A stretch of DNA of 64,000 nucleotides, taken from assembly GCF_014119005.1 (NCBI RefSeq), contig NZ_JACGYX010000001.1:186001-250000 (forward strand), in the 5' to 3' direction. This DNA comes from Psychrobacter sp. GP33. Lineage in GTDB: Bacteria; Pseudomonadota; Gammaproteobacteria; Pseudomonadales; Moraxellaceae. The notes beneath the pieces were generated by a model. It was not told the origin of the DNA. It ran no database searches and worked only from the letters and a program-made list of their open reading frames with translations. Below are positions 19,298 through 29,360 of this stretch, piece after piece. How positions within the stretch are numbered: position 1 is the first letter of the stretch; each line of letters begins with the position of its first letter. Made by a program: the position numbers and the translations under genes.

Positions 19298-19974
19298 TAA
19301 AACCACCTTATGCCATTAGGCGTAATCAATCCGTCAAGCGGCACATCCCATGGATGCCTTGCCAACTGTTCTACCACTTGAAAATCGTAACACCAGCCTA
19401 TCTTTAATGGCTTTTTTGCGCCAGAACGATAGATTTTGCCCAGCGTCCTATCATAAAACCCGCCACCCATGCCCATACGGTTGCCCTGTGTATCAGCAGC
19501 GGTAAGCGGACAAATAATAACATCGAGCTCATCTGCCCACAGTAGTCTTCTATGATGGTTTTGCTTCATGCCAAGATTATGGATTCGGGTTGGAATATTG
19601 AGCAGTTTTTTTTGATAGATTGGCACGAAGCGCAGACGTTTATCATGTTGACTGAGGGAGCCAACGACTGGTAAATAGGGTTGATAGTTCAGACGCTGAC
19701 ACCAGTTTAATAGCGGCTGAGTTGGTAGCTCACCAAAACCATCATAATATAAGCCAATACGCGCATGAGCAGGCAGGCGCTGTTGTAGCTTATTCAGGTG
19801 CAAACTGGCAGCACGGGCAAAGTGTTGGCGCTGATTATCGGTTAACTCACGGCGCTGGCGAGTAAACTGGCGTCTAGGCGGATTATTTATAACGGGTGGC
19901 AGAGGTAGATGCTCGTCATCGCGACGAGCAACCTCATAATTAGCAATACCACGAGCGCTAAGATTGGTTATCAT
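19297..19974 (-). CDS. 5-formyltetrahydrofolate cyclo-ligase
   Basis: This enzyme (YgfA/FthC, MTHFS) converts 5-formyl-THF to 5,10-methenyl-THF using ATP, recycling folate. The family signature is GNRMGMGGGFYDRTLG (about residues 165-180), with DVIICPLTAAD before it and KIGWCYDFQVVEQLARHPWDVPLD after it. The 225-residue protein has an N-terminal extension of about 30 residues ahead of the basic ATP-contact region (RRQFTRQRREL). It is coupled to the small downstream gene by a TAATG overlap. I looked for a 6S RNA beside it, as in E. coli, and saw none. Confidence 0.92.
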   Translation of the reverse strand: MITNLSARGIANYEVARRDDEHLPLPPVINNPPRRQFTRQRRELTDNQRQHFARAASLHLNKLQQRLPAHARIGLYYDGFGELPTQPLLNWCQRLNYQPYLPVVGSLSQHDKRLRFVPIYQKKLLNIPTRIHNLGMKQNHHRRLLWADELDVIICPLTAADTQGNRMGMGGGFYDRTLGKIYRSGAKKPLKIGWCYDFQVVEQLARHPWDVPLDGLITPNGIRWF

Positions 19975-20221
19975 ATTTTGATTACCTTTTTAATGTAAAC
20001 CATAATTTTAGAGTAACAAATTCGTTTTTTACTATAGATAATGGGTATTAGTGATACAGCGTATATTGTTATATTTGTAAAAATGTCATTAGGACCTTAT
20101 GCTGTCCGTGAGATATTTGTGATAAGTCATGCTATTATATTGTAAATAACACGCACGGTTAGTCAGATGAGCTACAATTTAGGCTCTTTTTTCTCGCAAT
20201 CAATCATCAAAGAGGACAGTT

Positions 20222-21625
20222 ATGTCGACACAGAATCAGGCAACTCGTACCGAAAAAGATACCATGGGCAACGTGGAAGTTCCGGCAGATGCCTATTGGG
20301 GCGCGCAAACCCAGCGTAGCCGTGAGAACTTTAAGATTGGTGGCGAGACTCTGCCGCGTCCAATGATTGAAGCCATGGCAATGGTCAAAAAAGCTGCGGC
20401 AATTACCAATGCTAGTCTTGACCGTATCGACGATGATAAGCGCGATTTAATCGTGCAAGCCGCTGATGAAGTGATTAATGGTGGATTGACTGATCAATTC
20501 CCATTAGTCGTATGGCAAACTGGTTCTGGTACGCAGTCGAACATGAATATGAACGAAGTGCTTGCCAACCGTGCCAACGAAATCGCTGGTAATGCCCGTG
20601 GTAGCTATCAGCCGATCCACCCAAATGACCATGTCAATCATGCACAATCCACGAATGACAGTTTCCCAACTGCGATTCGTGTGGCTGCTGCGCGACAAAT
20701 TAACAGCTTACTTATCCCAGCTATCAAGGCATTACGTGCTACTTTGGATAGCAAAGCCAAAGAATTTGATAGTATCGTTAAAATTGGTCGTACCCATTTA
20801 CAAGATGCCACGCCTTTAACTTTAGGTCAAGAATTTAGCGGTTATGTCAGTCAACTTGATCATTCTCTCGTGCGTATTGATAATGCGTTACAAGGGTTGT
20901 ATGAGTTACCACTTGGCGGCACAGCAGTTGGTACAGGTCTTAATGCGCATCCTGATTATGCGGTAAAAGCCGCTGAGCAATTGGCGACCTTAACGGATCT
21001 ACCATTTGTAACGTCACCAAATAAATTTGAAGCATTAGCCGCTCGTGATGCCGAAGTCTTTGCATCTGGTGCGCTAAAAACAGTCGCTGCAAGTTTAAAT
21101 AAAATCGCTAATGATGTGCGTTGGTTGGCATCAGGTCCTCGTTGCGGCTTGGGCGAGCTGACGATTCCTGAGAATGAGCCAGGATCGTCTATCATGCCGG
21201 GTAAAGTGAACCCAACCCAGTCAGAAGCGATGACGATGGTGGTTGCACAAGTGATGGGTAATGATACCGTCATTAATATGGCAGGTGCGTCAGGTAACTT
21301 TGAGCTAAACGTCTTTAAACCGGTTATCGCTTATAACTTATTACAATCAATCCAGTTATTGGGCGATGCGTGTAATAGCTTTAATGATAATTGTGCGGTC
21401 GGTATCGAGCCAGTAAAAGATAAAATCGATGAATTTTTGCATAACTCGTTGATGCTAGTGACTGCATTGAACCGTCATGTTGGTTATGAAAATGCGGCTA
21501 AAATTGCTAAAACGGCTTATAAAGAAAACAAAACTTTGAAGCAAGTTGCAGTTGAATTAGAGCTATTAACTGAAGCACAGTTTGATGAGTGGGTGACGCC
21601 TGAAGATATGGTGCATCCTTCTTAA
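20222..21625 (+). CDS. fumC: Fumarate hydratase class II
   Basis: FumC interconverts fumarate and malate in the TCA cycle without an iron-sulfur cluster. The 467-residue length is normal. The signature [11 protein letters not shown] (about residues 322-332) carries the catalytic serine loop. The substrate-contact stretches [30 protein letters not shown] and [17 protein letters not shown] are intact. GAGGA precedes the ATG. A strong hairpin terminator follows. An iron-free fumarase beside Fur-type regulation elsewhere in the window is compatible with growth under iron limitation, though that link is inference. Confidence 0.97.
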   Translation: MSTQNQATRTEKDTMGNVEVPADAYWGAQTQRSRENFKIGGETLPRPMIEAMAMVKKAAAITNASLDRIDDDKRDLIVQAADEVINGGLTDQFPLVVWQTGSGTQSNMNMNEVLANRANEIAGNARGSYQPIHPNDHVNHAQSTNDSFPTAIRVAAARQINSLLIPAIKALRATLDSKAKEFDSIVKIGRTHLQDATPLTLGQEFSGYVSQLDHSLVRIDNALQGLYELPLGGTAVGTGLNAHPDYAVKAAEQLATLTDLPFVTSPNKFEALAARDAEVFASGALKTVAASLNKIANDVRWLASGPRCGLGELTIPENEPGSSIMPGKVNPTQSEAMTMVVAQVMGNDTVINMAGASGNFELNVFKPVIAYNLLQSIQLLGDACNSFNDNCAVGIEPVKDKIDEFLHNSLMLVTALNRHVGYENAAKIAKTAYKENKTLKQVAVELELLTEAQFDEWVTPEDMVHPS

Positions 21626-21647
21626 TTTAGATTTTTGTTTTAAGTAG

Positions 21648-21685
21648 AAAAAGACCTTGTCATGTAGTGTGACAAGGTCTTTTTA
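21648..21685. terminator. Bidirectional terminator after fumC
   Basis: AGACCTTGTCA (21652-21662) and TGACAAGGTCT (21670-21680) are perfect complements around a seven-base loop, flanked by A and T runs. It separates convergent genes. Confidence 0.92.
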
Positions 21686-21738
21686 TTGATAGTATCAATT
21701 ATCTTTTGACTGAATCCTTTGCCAAAAATTAGTAACTA

Positions 21739-22521
21739 TTAATTATATAACTCATAACATTTTCTACCATACTCTTTCATAATTGCCCCAGTCAGTCCTT
21801 GTTGGGCGAAAGATTGAGCAATACCTGCATTGATTTTCTTTCCTTTATAAGTTAAAACTATCTTAGAAAAATTAACATTATTTTTAGCAGTTGTACCGTC
21901 TTTTTTCTGTAACTTAAAACTATAGTCTTTTCTATTTAAAACGTAATCCTTTAGCAAAATATCAAATACCTTTCCGCAAAAAATAACATAATCACGTTTT
22001 TGTTGAGTAATTGTGTCTAAAAGCAAGTCAGTATAGGGTACTAAAGTACTTAGCTGCATCAAATTAGTTTTAAATGAGTCTGAACCAAAAGGTATAAGTT
22101 CAAGCTGTAACTTATCATCTATGACTTTTTCAAGATTCACAAACGCATCGTTATCATTTAGATCTATAACATTAAAGGGCTTTATAAAATTAACTTGTTT
22201 TGAATCAAACCTCGACTTACTTTTTTTCGTTGCTAATTCGCCATATTTAAATTTTCCATAATTCCGATGAAAACAAAGATATTCGTTGAAGCTTTTATGT
22301 TTAAACTCTTCTTCATACTTATCAGAATAATTGTCTTTTTGCTTTGGGTTAAGGTGCACCAGTACAAATTTTGCATCAGGATTGCCAAAAAAATAAGATG
22401 GATATTCATTATGATTGACATGCATTCCAGTAGCACTAGCAAAGCTCTTAGCTCGCTCTATTTTACGGCTGTTATGAAATTCTTCAAAATCAATTTGCAT
22501 GACTTCAGTAAGCTTGTCCAT
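21739..22521 (-). CDS. AT-rich hypothetical protein, possible uracil-DNA-glycosylase-like fold
   Basis: I do not recognise this 260-residue soluble protein. It is visibly richer in A+T than its neighbours, with many Lys, Asn, Asp and Phe codons, which suggests recent transfer. The stretch PDAKFVLVHLNPKQ (about residues 49-62) resembles the LNP loop that follows the first strand in uracil-DNA-glycosylase-like proteins. DYVIFCGKVFDILL (about 177-190) could be the matching late strand and helix. This is only a fold-level guess, with catalytic residues not verified. GGAGATGC precedes the ATG. It is a single-gene unit between fumC and a MipA-like gene. Confidence 0.65.
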   Translation of the reverse strand: MDKLTEVMQIDFEEFHNSRKIERAKSFASATGMHVNHNEYPSYFFGNPDAKFVLVHLNPKQKDNYSDKYEEEFKHKSFNEYLCFHRNYGKFKYGELATKKSKSRFDSKQVNFIKPFNVIDLNDNDAFVNLEKVIDDKLQLELIPFGSDSFKTNLMQLSTLVPYTDLLLDTITQQKRDYVIFCGKVFDILLKDYVLNRKDYSFKLQKKDGTTAKNNVNFSKIVLTYKGKKINAGIAQSFAQQGLTGAIMKEYGRKCYELYN

Positions 22522-22596
22522 TGCATCTCCTAAAATAAAGCAGTAAAATTTTTGTCAATAATACAAAATTTTTTTACGCTTTAAAAATCTAAAAAA

Positions 22597-23418
22597 TTAA
22601 AACTTATAAAGCAAACCAAGCGTAGTCGTTGACTCAGTACGCGAGTCTACCATTGGGCTGTCGTATTGCTCATCTGAGAGATAATCTAACGTTTGACTGG
22701 CAAAGCCTGCCCATTTCTCATTAATATCGTAGTTGGCGCTGACGCTAACGTAAGGGTTAAAGCTTTGGCTAGGTGAGTAAGCAGCAACGCCTGTACGCGC
22801 CGACTCTTTGTTGCTTACGCCATAATAATAGTCGTTATAGCTTTCGTCATGCCATTCAAGGCCCACGCTTGGATAGACGGTTAATTTATCTTTAGTAAAT
22901 TTGGCAAGGTAAGTTAAACGAGCTAAATTACCATCATTACGACCTAAAATATCAGTGGCGAACTGTCCGCGGAAGCCACCAATAGGCGTACGGCGCAGAT
23001 ATGTGATACCAGCAGCCGCTGATGCTTTACGTTCATCAAGACCCGCTAGTGCACCATTGGCATCATCAGGGTCAAACTTACTACCCGCAAGTTGTGCGTA
23101 GGCAGACAACTGATTGGTACCATCATTGATAAGATAAGCACCTGCTTGAGCACCGCGAGCGTAGAATTTATTATTATCATAAAAAACGCCCGGTAACACC
23201 AGCACTTCTGCGCCATCGACGTCATAAGCTGAGTTGTTAATGATTACGTTTGCACCAACGCTTAATTCTGCATTGGGATCAGCAGGTAGGTTTTTAAAGG
23301 GCGCTGCATTTGCCATGCCAGCAGTGCTCAATAATGCTGTTGCCGTTAAAGCACCTAACAAGGTACGAGTGCTAAGAATAGAGGTGATAGCGTTGGTTAA
23401 AGTCGATGCTTTAGACAT
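22597..23418 (-). CDS. MipA/OmpV family outer-membrane protein
   Basis: This 273-residue protein has a signal peptide ending near ANA and a beta-barrel-like mature part, ending in a terminal phenylalanine (LGLLYKF) suited to Bam-dependent insertion. The stretches DNNKFYARGAQAGAYL, YPSVGLEWHDESYNDYYYGVS and TGVAAYSPSQSFNPYVSVSA fit the MipA/OmpV family. E. coli MipA scaffolds murein hydrolase MltA with PBP1B, but other members are barrels of unknown function. It lies 40 bases downstream of the rhomboid gene in the same direction, so the two may be co-transcribed. Confidence 0.85.
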   Translation of the reverse strand: MSKASTLTNAITSILSTRTLLGALTATALLSTAGMANAAPFKNLPADPNAELSVGANVIINNSAYDVDGAEVLVLPGVFYDNNKFYARGAQAGAYLINDGTNQLSAYAQLAGSKFDPDDANGALAGLDERKASAAAGITYLRRTPIGGFRGQFATDILGRNDGNLARLTYLAKFTKDKLTVYPSVGLEWHDESYNDYYYGVSNKESARTGVAAYSPSQSFNPYVSVSANYDINEKWAGFASQTLDYLSDEQYDSPMVDSRTESTTTLGLLYKF

Positions 23419-23458
23419 AGTTAAGTCTCATAAAGGAGTAGGGAGAAATGACGGAAAA

Positions 23459-24322
23459 TTATTGTCCAGCTGATAATGCTCGTAATATTTGAATATGAAT
23501 ATCTTGCCACCACAGAAAAAAACTAATCGAGATAGCCAGCATTACAAGCCATGGCAGCAGTTGCCAAATCATAGCAGGCTTAGACGTAGAATGATTACTA
23601 TTTTGCATATCAAAAGACGGCTGAATATTGATATTGCCATCAGCTGAATAATGAATATAATCCGTTTGATAGGGCGGTATAGACGCTTGCTGAGCGCTCA
23701 TGCGCTGACGATGGACAATACCGATAGCCAAGGCAATGACCAAACCCGTTATCGCACCGCCAATATGTCCCGCATTATCAATCCCCGGCACCGCAAAGCC
23801 ATAAACTAAATTAATACCCATTATCAGCACTAAGCTTTTAAGATTGAGTACCATACCGTTGACGGATATTTTAAACAGTGCCGCGATCAATAACGCTGCC
23901 CCGATACCCATAATGCCGCCAGACGCACCCGCTGAAATGCCGGGCTGGGCGCTACCCTCTACAATACCTTGCCACGTAATATAATTATTAAGAAGATTGC
24001 CACCAATAGCAGTCAATAAAAACAGTGCCAAAAATTTACTGGAGCCAAACATCGGCTCAGCAATTTGCCCAAAAAAGTACATGGCAAAGCAATTAAACAA
24101 TAAATGCATCAAACCAATGTGCAAAAATGCACTACTTACCAAGCGCCAAGGCTCAAAACCCATGGTAAAGGGCAGTGCATTTGCGCCCCATTTGAGCAGC
24201 GCTTCTGTCGATGGATTATTGGCATCCATACCAGACAATACTTGTAAGATATATAAGCCAATAAAGCAGACCAATAATAGGGTCGTGACCGGGGCAGTTT
24301 TAAAAAGCTGTTGAATCGTCAT
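23459..24322 (-). CDS. Rhomboid family intramembrane serine protease
   Basis: This 287-residue membrane protein should cleave transmembrane substrates within the inner membrane. The catalytic serine is Ser134 in GASGGIMG and the catalytic histidine is His186 in GHIGG. The supporting HxxxN motif is present in MHLLFNCFAMYFFG. About seven hydrophobic segments are visible, the last one close to the C-terminus after a polar loop of about 50 residues. All key residues are intact. It lies just upstream of the MipA/OmpV-like gene and 63 bases downstream of lldD. Confidence 0.92.
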   Translation of the reverse strand: MTIQQLFKTAPVTTLLLVCFIGLYILQVLSGMDANNPSTEALLKWGANALPFTMGFEPWRLVSSAFLHIGLMHLLFNCFAMYFFGQIAEPMFGSSKFLALFLLTAIGGNLLNNYITWQGIVEGSAQPGISAGASGGIMGIGAALLIAALFKISVNGMVLNLKSLVLIMGINLVYGFAVPGIDNAGHIGGAITGLVIALAIGIVHRQRMSAQQASIPPYQTDYIHYSADGNINIQPSFDMQNSNHSTSKPAMIWQLLPWLVMLAISISFFLWWQDIHIQILRALSAGQ

Positions 24323-24385
24323 AAAGCTGGGTTTTAGTTAAAAATGATGGGTAGAGTATAAAGGGTATGACTACCATAAAGAAAG

Positions 24386-25594
24386 CTACCAGCGCATTGG
24401 CGCGACATAAGGCAGCGCTGTTTTAAGATGTTCATACGTGCCTTTAACCAAAATATCATCACGCACTTGGTTAATGTCCGTATGACCACAAAACGCCATG
24501 GTAATATCGCATTCATTGTAAATCAGCTCAAGAGCGCGGCGCACGCCATCTTCGCCATAAGCGCCAAGACCGTATAAAAATGCGCGCCCAATCATCGTGC
24601 CATTGGCACCCAATGCCATGGCTTTAAGCACATCTTGACCAGAGCGAATACCACTATCAAGCCAAATCTCAATCTGACTGTTCTCAGCACGCACCGCTTG
24701 CACGATATCGCTAAGTGCAGCAATGGAGGAGGGCGCACCGTCTAGCTGACGACCGCCATGGTTAGAGACGACTAAGGCATCTGCGCCACTACGCGCGGCT
24801 AATACTGCGTCTTCTGGCTCCATAATGCCCTTGATGATTAACTTGCCGCCCCACATATCCTTAATACGTGCCACATCATCCCAGCTAAGCGCCGGGTCAA
24901 ACTGCTCAGCCGTCCATGCGGATAACGATGAAAGGTCTTCGACATTCTTAGCATGACCGACGATATTACCAAAGGTGCGGCGCTTGGTGCCAAGCATATT
25001 CATGCACCATTCAGGTTTGGTCATCAAGTTTAAAATATTGGCAAGTGTTGGTTTTGGTGGCGCGGATAGACCATTTTTAATGTCTTTATGACGTTGCCCT
25101 AACACTTGTAAGTCAGCGGTTAAGATTAATGCTGAGCAATTGGCGGCTTTGGCGCGGCGGATGAGATTTGCCATAAATTCTTGGTCGCGCATCACATAAA
25201 GCTGAAACCAAAAGGGCGCACTGGTATGTTCGGCAACATCTTCAATGGAGCAAATACTCATCGTTGATAGTGAAAACGGGACGCCAAATTTTTCTGCTGC
25301 TCGTGCTGCATGAATCTCGCCATCTGCCCACATCATGCCCGTAAAGCCAGTAGGTGCAATAGCGACCGGCATTTTTACTGGCGAGCCAAGCATTTCGGTG
25401 GCAAGTGAGCGCCCTTCCATATTGACCAATACCCGCTGACGGAGCTTAATGCGATCAAAGTCCGTTTCATTATTGCGATACGTTGTCTGTGTCCACGACC
25501 CTGAGTCAACATAATCATAAAACATACGCGGTATTTTGCGTTGAGCCACTTGTCGTAGGTCTTCAATTTCGGTAATTTTGCTCAAATCTTTCAT
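24386..25594 (-). CDS. lldD: FMN-dependent L-lactate dehydrogenase
   Basis: LldD oxidises L-lactate to pyruvate and passes electrons to the quinone pool at the inner membrane. The 402-residue protein belongs to the FMN alpha-hydroxy-acid oxidase family. The active-site signature SNHGGRQLDGAPSS (about residues 275-288) carries the catalytic histidine and arginine. Other visible contacts are PVAIAPTGFTGMMW and FWFQLYVMRD, with the FMN phosphate loop in IWLDSGIRSGQDVLKA. AAGGGAA precedes the ATG. It follows lldP in the same direction, which makes L-lactate the most likely substrate. Confidence 0.93.
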   Translation of the reverse strand: MKDLSKITEIEDLRQVAQRKIPRMFYDYVDSGSWTQTTYRNNETDFDRIKLRQRVLVNMEGRSLATEMLGSPVKMPVAIAPTGFTGMMWADGEIHAARAAEKFGVPFSLSTMSICSIEDVAEHTSAPFWFQLYVMRDQEFMANLIRRAKAANCSALILTADLQVLGQRHKDIKNGLSAPPKPTLANILNLMTKPEWCMNMLGTKRRTFGNIVGHAKNVEDLSSLSAWTAEQFDPALSWDDVARIKDMWGGKLIIKGIMEPEDAVLAARSGADALVVSNHGGRQLDGAPSSIAALSDIVQAVRAENSQIEIWLDSGIRSGQDVLKAMALGANGTMIGRAFLYGLGAYGEDGVRRALELIYNECDITMAFCGHTDINQVRDDILVKGTYEHLKTALPYVAPMRW

Positions 25595-25611
25595 GAAATT
25601 TCCCTTAGTAA

Positions 25612-25670
25612 CTTTCTAGCAAACTAACTAGAAAGCTGACGCTAGTATCAAGGATACGATAGCGTCAGCT
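25612..25670. repeat. Two nested-style hairpins between lldP and lldD
   Basis: CTTTCTAG (25612-25619) pairs with CTAGAAAG (25628-25635). AGCTGACGCTA (25634-25644) pairs perfectly with TAGCGTCAGCT (25660-25670), and the inner GTATC/GATAC pair extends that stem. The two stems overlap by two bases, so they exclude each other. No strong T-run follows, so this is not a classic terminator. It could protect or split the lldP-lldD transcript. Confidence 0.6.
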
Positions 25671-25737
25671 TAAATACGATTGATGAGTTACGGTTGATTC
25701 GTTTACATGATTTCTCTTTTTGGTTTAACTTTCTAGT

Positions 25738-27519
25738 TTAAACATCAGCTTTATTTACCAGTGAAGGCGGTGTTTTTTTACTGGTGAGTGCCATAATTCC
25801 GAAAAATGCGATTGGCCAAATAACTGCCAAAATCCACCACCACATTTGCCCGAAAATAATACCCATGCCAATTAATCCGGCCTGAATGACATAATAAGTC
25901 ATTGCTAGCAAGGTTTTGCGAATCACATAGCCTTCTTTGTCCATCATTCCAACTACGGCACAGGCTGCAACCACGTTATGCACCGCAATCATATTACCAG
26001 CTGCACCGCCCACTGCTTGTAAGGCGACCACTTGAGCGGCAAGGTTGCTATCAAAGCCAATTTGATTGGCAGTTGACCACTGGAAGTAGGAGAACATCAT
26101 ATTACTAACTGTGTTTGAGCCAGCGATAAATGCGCCCATTGCGCCAATCCATGGAGATACTAATGGCCATGCGTTTTGGAAGGCATCGGCTGCACTTTCG
26201 GCTAGTAATATAGGCATAGCAGGCAGCGCATTAGCGACGTCAGCAGCTGAACCGGAGTTAATAAATACTTGCACCATCGGCACTGAAAACAGTAGTGCAG
26301 GTGCAGCGGCAACCATGGTTCTAGCAGAATTGGTCCAACTGCGCTTCACCGCACGACCATTCATCTTAAACAATAAAATACACACTAAAGAGGTGATAAT
26401 AAGAATAGTACCTGGAGAGTAGGCAAGCTGCACTTTACTAGAAATAGTCGTACCAAATAGATTACTAAATTCTACCGTCGTCAAATCCCCAGTTAAAAAT
26501 GCTTTCAGGGGTGCAATGACGCGAGTCAAGATTAGTAGACCGATCACAATCAAATAAGGTGAGAATGCTCGAACTAATGAGAATTTTGGTGCGATTGAAT
26601 CATCAAATTTTTCTTCAGTAAGGGTGCCGAGCCAATCTTTATCCCAGTTCGCACGCGGTGGAAAATGAAAGATTTCTTTTGGCATTAAAAAGCCACGTTT
26701 TGCTGCTGGCAAGACAATCATCAGTCCAATAAAGCCACCAACCAATGACGGGAATTCAGGACCCAAATATTTAGCCACTAAAAAGTATGGAATGGTAAAG
26801 CTAAGACCAGCAAAAATAGCAAATGGCCAAACTTTTAACCCTTCAACAAAGGAGCGCTTTGCCCCGAAAAATCGCGTTAAGAAACCACTCAATATCAATG
26901 GAATTAAAAACCCAACCAGAGCATGAATCAGACCGATATCACCGGTAATTTGTAGCAAGTAGTTTTCTGGCGTAAGAGGCGCAATAGCTTCGGTAATGTC
27001 TTGTTTATCACTAATACCGGTCCAAACTCCAAGCAACACTGGCGTACCAACTGCGCCAAATGATACGGGCGTTGACTGAATAATCAGTACCGCCATGACG
27101 CATGCCATTGCTGGGAAGCCCAATGCCAATAATAAGGGTGCACCGATAGCAGAAGGCGTCCCAAATCCTGACGAACCCTCAACCATAGAGCAAAATAACC
27201 ACGCTACAATAATCGCTTGAATACGCCTATCGGGCGAGATATCCATAAATCCTTTACGGATAGCGACAATTGCGCCACCTTCTTTTAATGTATTGAGTAA
27301 TAAAATGGCTGCAAAAACAATAAATAATAGAGTTAAGGCAACAATAATGCCGTTTACAGTAGCTGCTGCCACTTGCGCGCCACTCGTTTGCCATACAAAT
27401 AAGGCCAGCAGAGCGGTAACTAAGTAGGCTGCACTCATCGAATATTTTGCCGGTAGCCGCATGATTACTAGCAGTACCAGCACGACTAAAATAGGCGCTA
27501 AGGCCAAAAAGGTATACAT
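25738..27519 (-). CDS. lldP: L-lactate permease
   Basis: LldP imports lactate with protons. The 593-residue polytopic protein has more than a dozen hydrophobic segments and belongs to the LctP family. Landmarks are SMVEGSSGFGTPSAIGAPLLLALGFP (about residues 110-136), TPVSFGAVGTPVLLGVW, and near the C-terminus GAMGAFIAGSNTVSNMMFS followed by GGAAGNMIAVHNVVAA. AAGGATTG precedes the ATG. It is directly upstream of lldD. No lldR-type regulator lies beside the pair, unlike the E. coli operon. Confidence 0.95.
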   Translation of the reverse strand: MYTFLALAPILVVLVLLVIMRLPAKYSMSAAYLVTALLALFVWQTSGAQVAAATVNGIIVALTLLFIVFAAILLLNTLKEGGAIVAIRKGFMDISPDRRIQAIIVAWLFCSMVEGSSGFGTPSAIGAPLLLALGFPAMACVMAVLIIQSTPVSFGAVGTPVLLGVWTGISDKQDITEAIAPLTPENYLLQITGDIGLIHALVGFLIPLILSGFLTRFFGAKRSFVEGLKVWPFAIFAGLSFTIPYFLVAKYLGPEFPSLVGGFIGLMIVLPAAKRGFLMPKEIFHFPPRANWDKDWLGTLTEEKFDDSIAPKFSLVRAFSPYLIVIGLLILTRVIAPLKAFLTGDLTTVEFSNLFGTTISSKVQLAYSPGTILIITSLVCILLFKMNGRAVKRSWTNSARTMVAAAPALLFSVPMVQVFINSGSAADVANALPAMPILLAESAADAFQNAWPLVSPWIGAMGAFIAGSNTVSNMMFSYFQWSTANQIGFDSNLAAQVVALQAVGGAAGNMIAVHNVVAACAVVGMMDKEGYVIRKTLLAMTYYVIQAGLIGMGIIFGQMWWWILAVIWPIAFFGIMALTSKKTPPSLVNKADV

Positions 27520-27854
27520 TATTTACAATCCTTGTTAATAAATGCCGTTTAAAGAGAAACAGTTAGAGCGTAAAAATTTATTGTTATTAGGGTTAGGGTG
27601 CCTGAAGCACATGTTTTTATGATGGTTTATTTTTAATTAATTTTTGTGGTGATATGACTCCTAAAAAGCGGTTTTTTATCAGGGAATCTGCTAATTCAAC
27701 GATAAATTAAACATAACAAAAGTCGGAAAAATATACCAGTTAATAATGATAGAGCATACATATTCATACAAATGGTCAGATGAACATAATTAAGCAAGGT
27801 AACTGTGCCATCTTATAGGGTTGAAAAGACGGATAAAATTTACGTTATTTGGAC
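27520..27854. other. Intergenic region upstream of lldP
   Basis: This 335-base AT-rich region should carry the lldP promoter and the end of the glutaredoxin-like transcript. I see no clear operator or terminator in it. Confidence 0.4.
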
Positions 27855-28214
27855 TTATATTAATTGCTGCAAATCCATAACTGAAAAGGGATAATTTAAG
27901 CGACGATTTTGGGTGATTAATACTGGAATAGTCGTGGCAAATGTCATCATTAAGGACTCATCAAACTCCGCAATATCAACCAGCTGATAGGAGATTGGAT
28001 ACACTGCTTGTAAATTTCGTAAAATTTCTTCAGCTTGGTCACACAAATGACAGCCAGATGTACCAAGTAATAGCCAATCATAGTTATATTTATCGCTATC
28101 AAAATCAGGTAAGGCATCGATAATATCCGCCCGTAACGACTCTATATAGCATTTATCACCATTATCTGTATTTAAATTTGGGCTCATATCTGTACTCGAA
28201 TTTTTGCTATACAT
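27855..28214 (-). CDS. Glutaredoxin-like protein
   Basis: This small thioredoxin-fold protein carries the redox motif CHLC in LLLGTSGCHLCDQAEEIL. IPVLIT later in the chain supplies the cis-proline of the fold. The C-terminal 80 residues match the glutaredoxin-like DUF836 family. An N-terminal extension of about 40 residues is polar. I chose the ATG at 28214 (119 residues). The frame stays open to a TTG at 28289, but no ribosome-binding site supports that. It is divergent from mtgA. Its partner and substrate are unknown. Confidence 0.8.
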   Translation of the reverse strand: MYSKNSSTDMSPNLNTDNGDKCYIESLRADIIDALPDFDSDKYNYDWLLLGTSGCHLCDQAEEILRNLQAVYPISYQLVDIAEFDESLMMTFATTIPVLITQNRRLNYPFSVMDLQQLI

Positions 28215-28512
28215 ATTTATTGTCTTTATAAAAACGACTATATTAAAAGTCGTGACATTAAAAGGCGTGGCGTTAGAAAACGTTATCAAAGTTCAATAAC
28301 GTCCATGATTATTAACATCGATGTTATCGACATCATCAGGTTGTCATAATAAAGAAAGCGGGCAATTAATGACAGCGATTGTAAGATTAGGTAAGATAGC
28401 CTTCTGTTTACATGCCTATTACGCTCATAAATTTTTTGCCGCTCCATACTATAGATAGCGGTGCCCCCTTTTTTTAGCTGATTTAGCCTCCAACCTCTCG
28501 GATATTGTACGC

Positions 28513-29199
28513 ATGACAAGTATTGGCAAATTATTCAAACGACTGTTATTAGTAGCGTTATTATTGATAGTAGCCTTTCATGTGTTGGTCGCAGGATTGC
28601 TGTTGATGTGGAAGACGCAGCCGATTGATAACAGTATGTTTATGCTGTCCCACAGATTAAAAGGCGGTAGCGTTACGCAGCAGTGGGCAGATTATGATGC
28701 GATAGCCAAATCTGCCAAGCAAGCGGCAATTGTCAGTGAGGATTCCAAATTTAGCCAACATAATGGCTTTGACTTGGATGGCATTGAGGCTGCACGTAAA
28801 AAGAATGAGGCGTCCGGTAGTATGTCTGCAGGTGGCTCGACCATTACCCAGCAGCTGGCAAAAAATTTATTTTTAACCTCGCATCGTTCTTACACGCGTA
28901 AAGCTGAAGAAGCTATTATTACGGTTATGATTGAAACATTATGGAATAAACAGCGTATTTTAACGGCCTATTTAAATGTGGCAGAATTTGGTGAGGGTAT
29001 TTATGGCATTGATGCCGCTGCGCACCATTATTTTAATAAATCGGCTGCCACGCTTAATCGCGATGAATCAGCGTTATTGATTGCCATGCTCCCCAATCCC
29101 AAGTATTACGGCAAAAATAAAGGCGATAAACGCCTGCGTAATAAGCAACGTATTATCAAAAGACGCATGAATAACGCTGTCTTACCACAAGCAGTCTAA
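28513..29199 (+). CDS. mtgA: Monofunctional biosynthetic peptidoglycan transglycosylase
   Basis: MtgA polymerises lipid II into glycan strands at the inner membrane without a transpeptidase domain. The 228-residue protein has one N-terminal membrane helix (about residues 9-31) and a GT51 domain. The catalytic glutamate is in SEDSKFSQHNGFD, the second motif is GGSTITQQLAKNLFL, and the third is KQRILTAYLNVAEFGEGIYGIDAAA. All family motifs are intact and length is normal. The start has only a weak ribosome-binding site. The next gene starts 161 bases downstream. Confidence 0.95.
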   Translation: MTSIGKLFKRLLLVALLLIVAFHVLVAGLLLMWKTQPIDNSMFMLSHRLKGGSVTQQWADYDAIAKSAKQAAIVSEDSKFSQHNGFDLDGIEAARKKNEASGSMSAGGSTITQQLAKNLFLTSHRSYTRKAEEAIITVMIETLWNKQRILTAYLNVAEFGEGIYGIDAAAHHYFNKSAATLNRDESALLIAMLPNPKYYGKNKGDKRLRNKQRIIKRRMNNAVLPQAV

Positions 29200-29360
29200 A
29201 TTTTATGAAAGTTATTTTCATTTAATCAACGACAAAGCAGGCAGTTAGGTCTAAAATAGATGAAATTTTAAAAAATCTACTATAGAAAAGTAATTTTTTG
29301 AAAAACTGCTAATGCCAAGGGTGGTAGTACCGTTACGATAGAAAATAGGGGAGAAGTTGC

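Noticed and set aside
19975..20221. Possible 6S RNA beside the YgfA homologue, as in E. coli
   Set aside because: The gap shows no long imperfect hairpin of the expected kind.
28286..28519. 77-codon reverse-strand frame between the glutaredoxin-like gene and mtgA
   Set aside because: Composition is not protein-like, and it overlaps the mtgA start and the divergent promoter region.
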